DNA of 64,000 bases. Source: Firmicutes bacterium UBA4881. GTDB taxonomy: Bacteria; Bacillota; DTU065. The DNA lies in the NCBI GenBank assembly GCA_002399235.1, contig DHDH01000001.1, forward strand, positions 117,793 through 181,792. The letters are read 5' to 3'. A program made the position numbers and the translations under genes. Below the pieces are notes generated by a model. It had not been told where the DNA came from. It saw only the letters and a list, made by a program, of their open reading frames with translations, and searched no databases. This document shows, piece after piece, positions 24,849-35,181 of the stretch (position 1 is its first letter; the number at the start of each line of letters is the position of its first letter).

Positions 24849-25145
24849 ATGGCTATAAATAAAATTACTGGTGTCGTACCTCAAGATATTGAAAAGATAA
24901 AATCGCCACAAAAGGCGATTAGCTCAGCCTTCGGTACTTATTTGCGAGATGCTCTTGGTAGTGTTAATGAAACACAGTTTGATGCAGATGAAAAGAAGGT
25001 TCGCTTAGCCCTAAAGGATCCAACAATTGAACTTCATGATGTGACTATTGCAGCTGAGAAAGCGTCAATTGCACTTAATGTTACTTTAGCTATAAAGGAT
25101 AGATTGATTGAAGGTTATAAAGAAATTATGAGGATGCAGGTCTAA
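24849..25145 (+). CDS. fliE: Flagellar hook-basal body complex protein FliE
   Basis: Small export-gate adaptor joining the MS ring and rod. FGTYLRDALGSVNETQFDAD and the C-terminal ALNVTLAIKDRLIEGYKEIMRMQV are typical. The second ATG is chosen because the first directly abuts GGGGAGG; 98 residues. Confidence 0.93.
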   Translation: MAINKITGVVPQDIEKIKSPQKAISSAFGTYLRDALGSVNETQFDADEKKVRLALKDPTIELHDVTIAAEKASIALNVTLAIKDRLIEGYKEIMRMQV

Positions 25146-25163
25146 TAAAGGAGCAGGGTTATA

Positions 25164-26714
25164 ATGAACTCATTGGCGCAGCTAGGTTCACAAACAAAAG
25201 AATTCTGGGGAAAATTAGACAAAAAGATCAAGTGGCTCGCCATTATACTCACCGCCCTGGTCTTCATAATTTTGATTGGAATTACTTTTCTTAATAAAGG
25301 AGAAAAGCTAGCTCCTCTCTTTTATGATTTAGAACCAGCAGATGCTGGTCATATCATAGCAATGCTTGACGAAGACAAAATTACCTACAAGCTGCAAAAT
25401 GATGGCCGGACTATATTAGTTCCTGCTGATAAAGTCGACAGCCTCAGAATTACGCTAGCAGCCACAGGAAAGGTAACAGGCGGTGTAGTTGGTTACGAGA
25501 TATTTGATCAAACCAAATGGGGAATTACCGATTTTGAACAGAAACAACGGTATAAAAGAGCTTTAGAAGGTGAATTGATTCGTAGTATCCGTACTCTCGA
25601 AGAAGTAAGAGATGTAAGAGTTCACGTAGTTTTACCAGAGCCTTCTCCTTTTATTAGGGAGGAAAGTGTAGCTACAGCTTCCGTTGTTTTAACCTTAGAA
25701 CCATATGCCAAGATTAGTGCGGACAGAATTAAAGGTATCGCCAATTTTATGGCTGGAGCTATTCCAGGTCTTTTACCGGAAAATGTAACTATTATGGACT
25801 CATCTTGGAATATTTTATCAGATCCAGCAATGTTTAAAAGTCTTGGTTATAACCAAACTACTCAACCTACAGATCAAATTGAATTGAAGAAAGCTACAGA
25901 AAGAGAACTTGAACTAAGATTACAGAGTATGTTAGAACGAGTTTTTGGCTTTGGAAAAGCTGTAGTAAGGGTCTCGGGAGATTTAGCTTTCGATTATAAA
26001 GAAACCAAAGCTGAGATATACGAACCTGTTAATGGTTCCAAAGGAATCATTCGGAGTGAGCAGCAGAATAAAGAATCACAGACGGGTTCATCATCTCAAT
26101 TACCTGTGGGCGTTCCAGGTGTAACCAGTAATATTCCGGGTTACCAGATTGCCAATAACACAGAAGATAATAGTACCTATGATCGAACTGAATCAGTGAC
26201 AAATTATGAAGTTTCAAAGAGATTAGAACACCATGTGGTAGCTCCAGGTACGATCTCTAGACTCTCTGTTGCTGTTTGGCTAAACGGAGACTTAGATGAG
26301 ACAACTAAAAATAAAGTAAGAGAAGTTGTTATCGCTGCTGCAGGCTTGAACTTCGATAGGGGCGATCAACTTACGGTCGATAGTCTACCGTTTGCATCTT
26401 TGGATGATGCGGCAGATGTAGCTCCGACTACTACAGGAACAGAGGACTTGAAACAATTGGCCTATTTAGCAGCTGGAATACTGGCTTTAATCATTGTTGC
26501 AGTTGTTTATGTAAGACGACAAGCAAGGAAGAAAAAAGAACAGAAAGCGGTTCTGGAAATGGCTGCTGTCTCTGAAGTAGACCAAGCTATCGAAAACACA
26601 ATTAAACCAGAAGATACTGGCAAAATGATCCTGGAAAAAGATGTTAAGATATTGGCCCGACAAAAACCTGAAGAAGTAGCTAAAGTTCTACAAACTTGGC
26701 TTAATGAAGAATAA
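25164..26714 (+). CDS. fliF: Flagellar MS-ring protein FliF
   Basis: 516-residue membrane ring protein with membrane segments near 24-44 and 447-466. The periplasmic ring-building motifs include YEIFDQTKWGITDFEQKQ and RVHVVLPEPSPF. The C-terminal tail (KILARQKPEEVAKVLQTW) binds FliG. GGAGCAGG precedes the ATG. Confidence 0.97.
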   Translation: MNSLAQLGSQTKEFWGKLDKKIKWLAIILTALVFIILIGITFLNKGEKLAPLFYDLEPADAGHIIAMLDEDKITYKLQNDGRTILVPADKVDSLRITLAATGKVTGGVVGYEIFDQTKWGITDFEQKQRYKRALEGELIRSIRTLEEVRDVRVHVVLPEPSPFIREESVATASVVLTLEPYAKISADRIKGIANFMAGAIPGLLPENVTIMDSSWNILSDPAMFKSLGYNQTTQPTDQIELKKATERELELRLQSMLERVFGFGKAVVRVSGDLAFDYKETKAEIYEPVNGSKGIIRSEQQNKESQTGSSSQLPVGVPGVTSNIPGYQIANNTEDNSTYDRTESVTNYEVSKRLEHHVVAPGTISRLSVAVWLNGDLDETTKNKVREVVIAAAGLNFDRGDQLTVDSLPFASLDDAADVAPTTTGTEDLKQLAYLAAGILALIIVAVVYVRRQARKKKEQKAVLEMAAVSEVDQAIENTIKPEDTGKMILEKDVKILARQKPEEVAKVLQTWLNEE

Positions 26715-26733
26715 GTGAGGAGGGAATGGCTTA

Positions 26734-27756
26734 ATGCAGCAATACAAGACTAGCCGTGGTGCGATAACAGGTAGGCAAAAAGCCGCCATCCTCATGGTGA
26801 CTTTAGGACCTGAACTTTCTGCTAATATCTACAAGCATCTACGCGAAGAAGAAATTGAAGATCTCACGTTAGAAATTGCTAATATTAGGCGCGTGGAACC
26901 TGAGGCTAAAGAAGCGGTACTCTCTGAATTCAAAGAAATTGCTTTAGCTCAAGAGTATATAACTAGTGGTGGTATTGAGTATGCTAGAGAACTATTAGAC
27001 AAAGCTTTTGGTACAGCAAAAGCTGAAGAAATTATCCGGAGACTGACAGCCTCCTTACAAGTAAGGCCCTTCGATTTCGCCCGCAGGGCCGATCCTTCTC
27101 AACTATTTAACTTTATACAATCCGAACACCCACAAACAATATCGTTAATTATGGCTTATTTACAACCAGAGCAAGCAGCAACAATACTCTCCGCCTTATC
27201 ACCAGAACGACAGGCAGAGGTAGCTAGACGATTAGCTACTATGGATAGAACTAATCCAGAAGTGTTAGGTGAGGTAGAATCGGTTTTAGAGAAAAGACTG
27301 GCTAATTTTATCAATCAAGATTCTACTAGTGCTGGAGGTATCCAAGCTACAGTTGAGGTCTTAAATCGAGTTGATAGAACAACCGAAAAAACTATTATGG
27401 AATCGCTAGAGGATACTGATCCTGAACTAGCCGAAACAATTAAGAAGAGAATGTTTGTCTTTGAAGATATTGTTATTCTTGATGATCGTTCCATTCAAAG
27501 GGTTATTCGTGAAGTCGACTCGAAAGATTGGGCACTATCTCTTAAAGCTAGCAACGAAGCTGTTAAGGAGCGAGTGTTTAAAAACATGTCGCAAAGAGCT
27601 GCGACTATGCTTAAAGAAGAGATTAGTTATCTTGGACCTGTTCGTTTGCGCGATGTTGAAGAAGCCCAGCAACGTATCGTTGGCATCATAAGAAAACTTG
27701 AAGATGCTGGCGAAATTGTGGTAGGCAGGGGCGGTGAAGATGAGATCGTCCTCTAA
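26734..27756 (+). CDS. fliG: Flagellar motor switch protein FliG
   Basis: Rotor protein linking the MS ring to the C ring and to MotA. It carries the EHPQTISLIMAYL motif in the middle domain and a charged C-terminal torque helix region (DDRSIQRVIREVDSKDWA). 340 residues, normal. Its end overlaps the fliH start. Confidence 0.97.
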   Translation: MQQYKTSRGAITGRQKAAILMVTLGPELSANIYKHLREEEIEDLTLEIANIRRVEPEAKEAVLSEFKEIALAQEYITSGGIEYARELLDKAFGTAKAEEIIRRLTASLQVRPFDFARRADPSQLFNFIQSEHPQTISLIMAYLQPEQAATILSALSPERQAEVARRLATMDRTNPEVLGEVESVLEKRLANFINQDSTSAGGIQATVEVLNRVDRTTEKTIMESLEDTDPELAETIKKRMFVFEDIVILDDRSIQRVIREVDSKDWALSLKASNEAVKERVFKNMSQRAATMLKEEISYLGPVRLRDVEEAQQRIVGIIRKLEDAGEIVVGRGGEDEIVL

Positions 27757-28495
27757 AATTATTAAAAATAAATATCAAGCGCTAGGCGAACCGGTAGTTA
27801 TAGAAAACGAAAAAAAAATAGTTGTCGAAGAATTAGCAGCAACTTACGATTATTGGCCAGAAGATATCCCCGAAGAGGAGCCACAGCCAGTTGATTTAGA
27901 GACTCAAAGTGAAGAGCTATACCGAGAGGCTCAAATTAAATCAACTCAGCTATTACAAGCCGCAGAACAAGATGCCATAAAAATTAAAGAAAAAGCCTAT
28001 AATGAGGGTTACAACCAAGGCTTAGAAAAAGCTAAAAATGAATGCGAATTAAAACTACAGTCTGAACTCCAATTACTAGGTCAAGTACTAAACGAAGTAC
28101 CAGATTTAAAAACTAGAACAGTTAAAGAAGCAGAATCAACTCTAACAAAAATATTAGCCTTAGCGGTAGAGAAAATTATTAGAATTAAAACCGCCAAAGA
28201 CAACGAGGTAATAGTGAGGCTTTTAGATGAACTATTGCCTCAGGTAGCAGAAACAGAAGAGTTAGTAATTCAGGTCAATCAAGATGATTTAGAAAGAGTA
28301 GCAGAATATAAAGATACCATCGAAGCTCTTTGCCCTAAAGTGAGCGAGATCAAGATAGTTGCTTCAGAAGAAATTGAAAAAGGCGGTTGTACTCTTGGTA
28401 CTAGTGTAGGCAATATTGATGCTAAGCTTGATGTTCAAATTCAGCGTATCTTAGAGAAGATTTATGCTGTAGGAGCAGGTGATAACCATGAATAA
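27740..28495 (+). CDS. fliH: Flagellar assembly protein FliH
   Basis: Negative regulator of the FliI ATPase in the export apparatus. A coiled, Glu- and Gln-rich N-terminal half (EELYREAQIKSTQLLQAAEQ) is followed by a V-ATPase E-subunit-like C-terminal domain ending GNIDAKLDVQIQRILEKI. The ATG at 27740 is preferred over the GTG at 27734 because AGGGG lies eight bases before it. Confidence 0.9.
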   Translation: MRSSSKIIKNKYQALGEPVVIENEKKIVVEELAATYDYWPEDIPEEEPQPVDLETQSEELYREAQIKSTQLLQAAEQDAIKIKEKAYNEGYNQGLEKAKNECELKLQSELQLLGQVLNEVPDLKTRTVKEAESTLTKILALAVEKIIRIKTAKDNEVIVRLLDELLPQVAETEELVIQVNQDDLERVAEYKDTIEALCPKVSEIKIVASEEIEKGGCTLGTSVGNIDAKLDVQIQRILEKIYAVGAGDNHE

Positions 28496-29801
28496 ATGGC
28501 AGCATCTGCTTGATGAAATCGCCAGAGTGAAACTGGTTAATGTTCAAGGTCAAATTGACCAGATTACAGGTTTAGTAATGGAATCGACAGGTCCCAAAGC
28601 GAGTATTGGTGAGATCTGTTGTGTAGAAACCTTAAACGAGGAAAAACCTATTCAAGCTGAAGTAGTAGGGTTTAGAGATAAAAAATTGTTATTGATGCCA
28701 CTAGGAGAAATGAATGGCGTAGGACCCGGAGCTAAAGTAACAGCTTCTGGGGAACCTTTAACAGTTAATGTATCTTCTAAATTACTGGGAAGAGTACTAG
28801 ATGGATTAGGTCAACCACTAGATGGATTAGGAGATATTGAACTGAGTGTACGTTATCCTATTTTTAATAAACCTCCTCATCCTTTGAAAAGGCAGAGAAT
28901 TAGGGAGCCCTTACCCCTTGGCATTAGTGCGATAGATGGACTTTTAACCTGTGGTAAAGGGCAACGGTTGGGTATTTTTGCCGGTAGTGGCGTTGGTAAA
29001 TCTACTTTAATGGGCATGATTGCTCGTAACACAGCTGCTGATGTCAATGTAATTGGCTTAATTGGTGAGCGAGGCCGTGAGGTAAGAGAGTTCTTAGAAA
29101 AAGACTTGCAAGAAGAAGGCTTAGCCCGTTCAGTAGTTGTTGTTTCAACTTCTGATCAACCAGCCTTGTGCCGATTAAAGGCAGCTTTTGTCGCCACTAC
29201 CATAGCCGAGTACTTTCGTGATCAAGGTAAAGATGTTTTACTTATGATGGACTCGGTTACCAGATTTGCCATGGCTCAAAGAGAAGTTGGCCTCGCGACA
29301 GGCGAACCACCAACCACAAGAGGTTATACACCATCGGTTTTTGCTCTTTTGCCACGGTTATTAGAGCGAGCTGGCGCTGGCGAAAATGGTTCAATTACTG
29401 GATTATACACAGTTTTGGTTGAAGGTGATGACCTTAATGAACCTGTGTCTGATACAGTACGGGGAATTCTTGATGGGCATATTGTCCTTTCGCGTGACCT
29501 AGCATCTAGAGGTCATTATCCAGCGATAGATATTTTAGCTAGTGTTAGCCGTTCAATGCCAGATATAACAACTAACGACCAAAGAACTCGGGCTAATGAG
29601 CTGCACAAAATATTGGCCAACTATAAAGATGCAGAAGATCTAATCAATATTGGCGCTTATGCATCTGGAAGTAATCCCGATATTGATTATGCATTAAAGA
29701 AAATTGAGCCAGTGCGGAAATTTTTGCAGCAATCAGTACATGACAAGCTAGATTGGCAAGCAACACTAGCGAATTTAGAGGCAATATTTGCGGAAGAGTG
29801 A
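28488..29801 (+). CDS. fliI: Flagellum-specific ATP synthase FliI
   Basis: Type III export ATPase with Walker A GIFAGSGVGKST and DLLMMDSVTRFAMAQREV-like sequence (VLLMMDSVTRFAMAQ). Homologous to the F1 beta subunit. The ATG at 28488 overlaps the fliH end by eight bases. Confidence 0.97.
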   Translation: MNKWQHLLDEIARVKLVNVQGQIDQITGLVMESTGPKASIGEICCVETLNEEKPIQAEVVGFRDKKLLLMPLGEMNGVGPGAKVTASGEPLTVNVSSKLLGRVLDGLGQPLDGLGDIELSVRYPIFNKPPHPLKRQRIREPLPLGISAIDGLLTCGKGQRLGIFAGSGVGKSTLMGMIARNTAADVNVIGLIGERGREVREFLEKDLQEEGLARSVVVVSTSDQPALCRLKAAFVATTIAEYFRDQGKDVLLMMDSVTRFAMAQREVGLATGEPPTTRGYTPSVFALLPRLLERAGAGENGSITGLYTVLVEGDDLNEPVSDTVRGILDGHIVLSRDLASRGHYPAIDILASVSRSMPDITTNDQRTRANELHKILANYKDAEDLINIGAYASGSNPDIDYALKKIEPVRKFLQQSVHDKLDWQATLANLEAIFAEE

Positions 29802-29808
29802 TTGAAAG

Positions 29809-30249
29809 ATGAAAAAATTTCGCTTCCGTTTACAAACTGTATTAGATGTTGCCAAGACAGAAGAAAAATTAGCTTTAGAGAAGTTTGCTCTTGCTCAAGG
29901 AGCAGTATTGAAGGAAAAAGCAATTGGAGAACAATTAAAGCAAAAACTAATTAATCTCCGATCTGTAGGCTATACAACTAGCATCAATGATGTAAAAATG
30001 CGTGAGAGTTATGATCAAGTACTCCAAAAGCGACTGAAATTTTCGCGCCAGAGACTTTTGGAACTAGAGAAAGAGTTGGAAGACAAGCGCCTTGAGCTTC
30101 TCAGTAAAGTACAAAAGCGACAATTGCTGGACAATCTTAAAGGCAAGGCTTGGCTGAAATATAAACTGGAAGCCCAAAGAGAAGAACAGCTCTTTCTGGA
30201 TGAACTTGGTGTTACTCGCTTCTCCAGAAAAGAGGGGGAGAGCCTATGA
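29809..30249 (+). CDS. fliJ: Flagellar FliJ protein
   Basis: 146-residue coiled-coil chaperone-like stalk of the export ATPase. It begins FRFRLQTVLDVAKTEEKLA, the family signature, and is helical and charged throughout. It overlaps the next gene by four bases. Confidence 0.9.
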   Translation: MKKFRFRLQTVLDVAKTEEKLALEKFALAQGAVLKEKAIGEQLKQKLINLRSVGYTTSINDVKMRESYDQVLQKRLKFSRQRLLELEKELEDKRLELLSKVQKRQLLDNLKGKAWLKYKLEAQREEQLFLDELGVTRFSRKEGESL

Positions 30250-30824
30250 AGTGGTTTACCATTATTTTGATAGTCATAATCGCCTTAGGCGTTGGTGTTT
30301 ATGTTTTAAGCGTTGCTAATCTAATAGATCCTGGAGCATTTATCCTTGCAAGGTTAGAAAAAGGGCGCTTAACCAAGGAGTTTATGGAAACTTACAAACT
30401 TGGTTTGCAAGACCAAGAGTTATTTCAAAAAAAGCAAAATGAGGTTGCAGCAGCGCTAAATGCTTTAGAAGAAAAACGTTTAGAATTAGCTCAAAAAGAA
30501 GCTGCTCTTTTAAAAAAGGAAACTGAATTAAAAGATCAAGAAACCAGAATTTCAGCGAGTATAAACAAACTGCAATCAGCTGAAGACAAGGAAGTAAAAG
30601 TTGTTAATGAAAAAAAAGCTATTAAAGAAGAAGCTATTTTACTTGCCGAGATGGAACCCGGGAAACTGCAAGCAATTTTAGAGACCATGCCAACAGAAAA
30701 GCAGGCTAAAATTCTTGCCGAAATGGACCCGGATACCATAAGAAGCATGCTAGGTAATATGGACCCCCAAAAGGCTGCTAGCATGCTATCACAAGTTACT
30801 AATATTAAGATGGGAGGTGAATAG
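30246..30824 (+). CDS. MotE/YlxF-type flagellar operon protein
   Basis: 192 residues. One N-terminal membrane helix (about 5-25) is followed by a long coiled coil rich in Glu and Lys (80-125). The C-terminal MgtE-N-like repeats read LAEMEPGKLQAILETMP and LAEMDPDTIRSMLGNM. This architecture matches MotE/YlxF proteins that assist export or motor assembly. It sits between fliJ and fliK as in other Firmicutes. Confidence 0.8.
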   Translation: MKWFTIILIVIIALGVGVYVLSVANLIDPGAFILARLEKGRLTKEFMETYKLGLQDQELFQKKQNEVAAALNALEEKRLELAQKEAALLKKETELKDQETRISASINKLQSAEDKEVKVVNEKKAIKEEAILLAEMEPGKLQAILETMPTEKQAKILAEMDPDTIRSMLGNMDPQKAASMLSQVTNIKMGGE

Positions 30825-32423
30825 ATGGAGATAGTTATAAACTCTTTGCCTTTACCAGTAAAAAAAGATGTTAGCCCCGAAGATAGTAGTGCCTCTAGAG
30901 TAAACTCTGATTCTAATAGCTCATTTAAGCAATATATATCCCAAATTTCTACTACTAAAGGTGATGCTAAAGTTATCAGTAAGAAACCAGATAATAAAGA
31001 GGATTTCTTAACAGAAGAACAAGATAACTCAGTTCCTCCAAGCTTACTTTGGCAACTACTGTGGCAAATCACTCTTCAAAACGAAAATGCCGAAGCTATA
31101 AAAGAGATTAATGGGTCTGATGATTGGCAAACACTCATCAAGAGCCAAGGTGGGCTTGATTCTAGCAAAATAGAACTTTCTAAAACGAATCCTTTATCTC
31201 AAGAAACATTAGACATGTTACTTAGGCAAATAAAGGAACTAGGCTTAACAGAGTCTGCCAACACTGTGCTTACCAATATAGCTACTGAAGATGTAACTAA
31301 TCTTGTTGACATGCAACTCTTAGAGACCTACGAAAGTAGCGAGAACGAATCATTTCTAATAAAAGATGAAACAGGACATTTAGAAGTCAGACATCTTAAT
31401 TTAGCCACCAATAATAAAGACAAGTTAGTGGAGGAGCTAAAGGTAGAGAATAATATTTCAATTTTAGAAGAATTAAACCTCGGACCTATCGCTAAGAAAG
31501 CTAGGCCTAGTGAAGCAAAACCTTTGTTTGGTTTAGTAGCACCAGAAACTCCAGTTAACGCTAGAGAAAAATTGTTATCTTTAGGTCAAATAAACGCAGC
31601 TATATCGGCTTATAGGCTTGGTAAACCTAAACTGCTAAATTCAGAACTTAGTACTTTAACTAAAGATGGAATAGCAGGAATTGGTAAGGAAAAGATTGCT
31701 TTAGCTGGAATTAGTTTAGCAGAGCTAGAAAATAAAGAGTTCCTTCCTGTTAGCAACAGTGAAATTATTCTTTCTGCTACTAGACTTAGTTTGGAAGCTG
31801 ACAAAGCTAAGTTGGAGCTACAGAGTAAAAACAACCAAGCAAACATTAGGGAGTCAAGTGACGAAGATAGGCTTTTCTCAGAGCAAGAAAATGACATTAA
31901 TTTCCACAACCTTGTAAGTGAGAACTCCTGGCAGGAGAAAATTAATAAGCAATCAGATACTAAATTGGATGTTTATCAACCAGAAAAGCTTTTCGAGCCC
32001 AAAGAGATTCCAGATATTGTTGTGCAAAGAATCAACTTAAATAAACTAGGCAATGAAGAATTAAAACTAAAATTGTATCCTAAGGAACTTGGCGAAGTAC
32101 GCATTGCCATTAATTTCAAGCAAGGCCAGTTAAATGCAGAGTTTAAAACAGAAAATCCTCTTAGTCAGAAATTAATTGAACAGCAGCTGCCTTTGTTGAA
32201 AAAAGCTTTAGAAAGCCAAGGGTTACAACTAGGAGAGTTTAGTTTAGGGACAGGGACTTTTAATCAACAAGGCAACCACTACACGCAATTAGAGATTGCC
32301 AGTGAGTTCTCCTATCTAATGAATGGCAATGTAGATAATGAGGATTACCCACAAAAAGAAAACACAGAAACGGTGATAGCTTCAACTACACCTAAAGATA
32401 GCTTAGTAGACTATAAAGCTTAA
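30825..32423 (+). CDS. fliK: Flagellar hook-length control protein FliK
   Basis: 532-residue molecular ruler. The long N-terminal two thirds is low in recognisable motifs; the C-terminal Flg_hook domain contains LKLKLYPKELGEVRIAINF and a Gln-rich helix (LIEQQLPLLKKALESQGLQ), which switches export specificity. GGAGGTGAATAG precedes the ATG. Confidence 0.88.
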   Translation: MEIVINSLPLPVKKDVSPEDSSASRVNSDSNSSFKQYISQISTTKGDAKVISKKPDNKEDFLTEEQDNSVPPSLLWQLLWQITLQNENAEAIKEINGSDDWQTLIKSQGGLDSSKIELSKTNPLSQETLDMLLRQIKELGLTESANTVLTNIATEDVTNLVDMQLLETYESSENESFLIKDETGHLEVRHLNLATNNKDKLVEELKVENNISILEELNLGPIAKKARPSEAKPLFGLVAPETPVNAREKLLSLGQINAAISAYRLGKPKLLNSELSTLTKDGIAGIGKEKIALAGISLAELENKEFLPVSNSEIILSATRLSLEADKAKLELQSKNNQANIRESSDEDRLFSEQENDINFHNLVSENSWQEKINKQSDTKLDVYQPEKLFEPKEIPDIVVQRINLNKLGNEELKLKLYPKELGEVRIAINFKQGQLNAEFKTENPLSQKLIEQQLPLLKKALESQGLQLGEFSLGTGTFNQQGNHYTQLEIASEFSYLMNGNVDNEDYPQKENTETVIASTTPKDSLVDYKA

Positions 32424-32435
32424 GGAGGCGCCGAA

Positions 32436-32855
32436 GTGAGAGTAGAAGGACAACAGTATAGTACTTTAGACCAAAAGAAAATTAAACCAGAAGGACAACG
32501 TGATGTCCTAGGTAAAGACGACTTTCTCAAACTACTGTTAACTCAGTTACAGTACCAAGATCCCTTAAATCCAGTAAATGATCGGGAATTTATTGCTCAA
32601 ATGGCTCAATTTAGTAGTCTAGAACAGATGCAAAACATGAACAAGCTCTTGGAGACCTTCACAGGAACTCAACATGCGCTGAGCATGTTTGCCCAAGCGA
32701 CTAACCTTATTGGATGTAAGGTTAAAGTTGACGATGGTTCCGGCACAGCCAAAGAGGGCACTGTTGATGCAGTACGCTTTAGCCAGGCAGGTCCAGTGAT
32801 CATTGTAGATGGCCATGACTATATGCTTGACGATCTATTAGAGGTAAGCAGGTAG
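32436..32855 (+). CDS. flgD: Flagellar hook-capping protein FlgD (short form)
   Basis: Hook scaffold protein. The N-terminal LGKDDFLKLLLTQLQYQDPLNPVNDREFIAQMAQFSSLEQM is diagnostic across its length (quoted here as motif start and end). At 139 residues it lacks the C-terminal Tudor/FnIII-like domain of enteric FlgD, as is common in Firmicutes. GTG start after AAGGAGG. Confidence 0.93.
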   Translation: MRVEGQQYSTLDQKKIKPEGQRDVLGKDDFLKLLLTQLQYQDPLNPVNDREFIAQMAQFSSLEQMQNMNKLLETFTGTQHALSMFAQATNLIGCKVKVDDGSGTAKEGTVDAVRFSQAGPVIIVDGHDYMLDDLLEVSR

Positions 32856-32863
32856 GTGATTTT

Positions 32864-33232
32864 GTGACCCAAATCATTAAAACTAGATTAACACCACCTA
32901 TTAGACAAGAGCAGACAACGGCTCCTAAACTGCAATCTTCTCAAATGGGGTTCGAACAATATTTAAGTCAAGCTATAGAGGAGCTGAAGTTTTCTAAGCA
33001 TGCACTCTCTCGCTTAGGAAGTCGTAATTTGACACCCCAACCAGAACAAATAACCAGGTTAAAAGAGGGCATTGCGATTGCTAGAAATAAGGGTAGCAAA
33101 AACTCTTTAGTTCTCATCGATCGACTGGCTTTTGTGGTTAGTATAAAGAATAACACTGTTGTTACCGCTTTAAGTTGTGATGAGAAAGACGGCAAAGTAT
33201 TCACGCAGATTGACAGCACAGTAATTAATTAA
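32864..33232 (+). CDS. Flagellar operon protein (TIGR02530-type)
   Basis: 122 residues, GTG start. A disordered N-terminus is followed by KFSKHALSRLGSRNL and RNKGSKNSLVLIDRLAFVVS, typical of the small conserved protein between flgD and flgE in Firmicutes. Biochemical role unknown. Confidence 0.8.
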   Translation: MTQIIKTRLTPPIRQEQTTAPKLQSSQMGFEQYLSQAIEELKFSKHALSRLGSRNLTPQPEQITRLKEGIAIARNKGSKNSLVLIDRLAFVVSIKNNTVVTALSCDEKDGKVFTQIDSTVIN

Positions 33233-33308
33233 AAAGAAGCGGGACCCGAAAGGGGCGCTTTATGTCGCTGATCGATGGAAGCGGCATGAATTGGAGGTAA
33301 ATGTCAAT

Positions 33309-34916
33309 ATGATGCGTTCTCTTTACTCAGGTGTAACAGGCCTGAGAACACACCAAACCAAAATGGACGTAATTGGCAATAACATTGCTAATGTCAATAC
33401 CGTAGGTTTTAAAGGATCAAGAGTTACTTTCCAAGAAATACTCACCCAAACTTTGCGTGGACCAAGTGCACCTCAAGGAAATAGGGGCGGTATAAACCCT
33501 ATGCAAGTTGGTCTAGGTGTAGGTCTGGGTACCATTGAAGCTGTTCACTCTCCAGGAAACTTGCAAGGAACAAGTAACACCTCTGATCTGGCTTTAGAAG
33601 GTGATGGATTTTTTATTGTTAGCAATGGCACAAAAAATTACTACACCAGAGCCGGTGCCTTCACTTCCGAAGGTTTATCGAAGTTAGTAGCTGGCAATAA
33701 CGGTATGACTGTTATGGGCTGGCGTGCCGATAGAGGCAAAATAGACACTAACAAACCGTTATCTGCACTTGAAATCAATAAAGGTGAAGTTCTCGAACCA
33801 ATAGCTACTACCCAGTTAATTTATAATGGCAACCTTGATGCTAGAACAACAGGTGCTTTTACACTTAAAGTTAGTCCCTGGACCATCCAAAATGGTAGTG
33901 ATATAGCTAGACTCAGCTTCAGTCTTGAGCCTACTGGTAATTTTAATGAGTATCGGTATATTGCTTCAGCTACAGCGGGCAAGATTGTTGATAACTCAAC
34001 TAATACAACGGTGGAAAAAATTACAGGAACTATTAAAGTACAAGAAGACGGAACAGTAGAAACTATTACTCAAGACTCTCCTAATAGTTTCTCTATCTGG
34101 GCCAACGACACCGCAAATATTGGCGATTTTAGTTTTAATGAAGCTGATCCTGCAAACTTATTTGCGGTCGGTACTAGTGGCAGTCTAGCTCAAACTGATT
34201 TTAGTTTTACACCTTCATCCTCTGCGGTAACAGCTGTACAAGTAGTTGATTCACTAGGTACTGAACACGAAATAGTTATGAAGTTCACCAAAAAAGACAA
34301 CAATCTGTGGAAATGGGAAGTTGAATCACCTACTTTAACTGCCTTAGCAGCAACCAATGGTGAGATTGCTTTTACTTCTAGCGGTGCAGTCCAAACTATC
34401 ACCTATATGGATGCTGGTGGTTCACCAGCAGCTTCTTCGGCTATGCGTTTTAGTGTACCTGGCAAAGCAGATATTTTAGATATCACACCTGATTTTTATA
34501 ATATCAATCAATTTGCTCAAACCACTGATCTTAAGAGAGACCAAAATGGTTACAAAATGGGTGTGCTAGAGAACTATCTCATCGACTCTAATGGTGTTAT
34601 TACAGGTATCTATTCTAACGGTTTAAATAGAGCATTAGGTCAGATTGCTGTAGCTAATTTTGCAAACCCAGCTGGCCTTTTACGAGCTCCTGGTACTTTG
34701 TTCGAAGAATCAAGTAACTCAGGTGCTGCTCAGATAGGTACAGCTAACACTGGTGGTAGAGGTTCAATTAAACCATCTACTTTAGAAATGTCTAATGTGG
34801 ATCTATCACAAGAGTTTACCGAGATGATTGTTACTCAAAGAGGCTTCCAGGCTAATTCCCGAATTATTACGACTAGCGATGAGATGCTACAAGAAATAGT
34901 TAACTTGCGTCGTTAG
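33309..34916 (+). CDS. flgE: Flagellar hook protein FlgE
   Basis: Hook subunit, 535 residues. The N-terminal rod/hook signature is SLYSGVTGLRTHQTKMDVIG then NNIANVNTVGFK, and the C-terminal one is MSNVDLSQEFTEMIVTQRGF with NSRIITTSDEMLQEIVNLRR. The ATG ATG at 33309 is chosen; TTG at 33291 overlaps the ribosome site GGAGG. A short gap with GGCCGCC hairpin potential follows. Confidence 0.95.
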   Translation: MMRSLYSGVTGLRTHQTKMDVIGNNIANVNTVGFKGSRVTFQEILTQTLRGPSAPQGNRGGINPMQVGLGVGLGTIEAVHSPGNLQGTSNTSDLALEGDGFFIVSNGTKNYYTRAGAFTSEGLSKLVAGNNGMTVMGWRADRGKIDTNKPLSALEINKGEVLEPIATTQLIYNGNLDARTTGAFTLKVSPWTIQNGSDIARLSFSLEPTGNFNEYRYIASATAGKIVDNSTNTTVEKITGTIKVQEDGTVETITQDSPNSFSIWANDTANIGDFSFNEADPANLFAVGTSGSLAQTDFSFTPSSSAVTAVQVVDSLGTEHEIVMKFTKKDNNLWKWEVESPTLTALAATNGEIAFTSSGAVQTITYMDAGGSPAASSAMRFSVPGKADILDITPDFYNINQFAQTTDLKRDQNGYKMGVLENYLIDSNGVITGIYSNGLNRALGQIAVANFANPAGLLRAPGTLFEESSNSGAAQIGTANTGGRGSIKPSTLEMSNVDLSQEFTEMIVTQRGFQANSRIITTSDEMLQEIVNLRR

Positions 34917-34970
34917 GTAAGGAAAGGCGGCCTTAGTTAGGCCGCCTCCTCGAAGCGGGAGGGATAACTC

Positions 34971-35168
34971 GTGATTAAAGTAACAAGGTTAGATGGTAAG
35001 GTTATGTACATTAATCCTCAACTAATTGAGTCTATAGAGTCAACACCCGATACAGTTATAACGTTTACTAGTGGTAAGAAGCATCTTGTTCAAGAGGATG
35101 CCGAAACAATAGTAGAGCAGATCTATACTTACAGGCGAAATATCAATTTTAGAGTTCTTGAAGGTTAG
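34971..35168 (+). CDS. flbD: FlbD family flagellar protein
   Basis: 65-residue protein, GTG start. IKVTRLDGKVMYINPQLIES and FTSGKKHLVQEDAETIVEQI are typical of the small FlbD/SwrD family. In Bacillus SwrD supports motor torque. It lies between flgE and motA. Confidence 0.88.
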   Translation: MIKVTRLDGKVMYINPQLIESIESTPDTVITFTSGKKHLVQEDAETIVEQIYTYRRNINFRVLEG

Positions 35169-35181
35169 GGGGTGAAGGCAC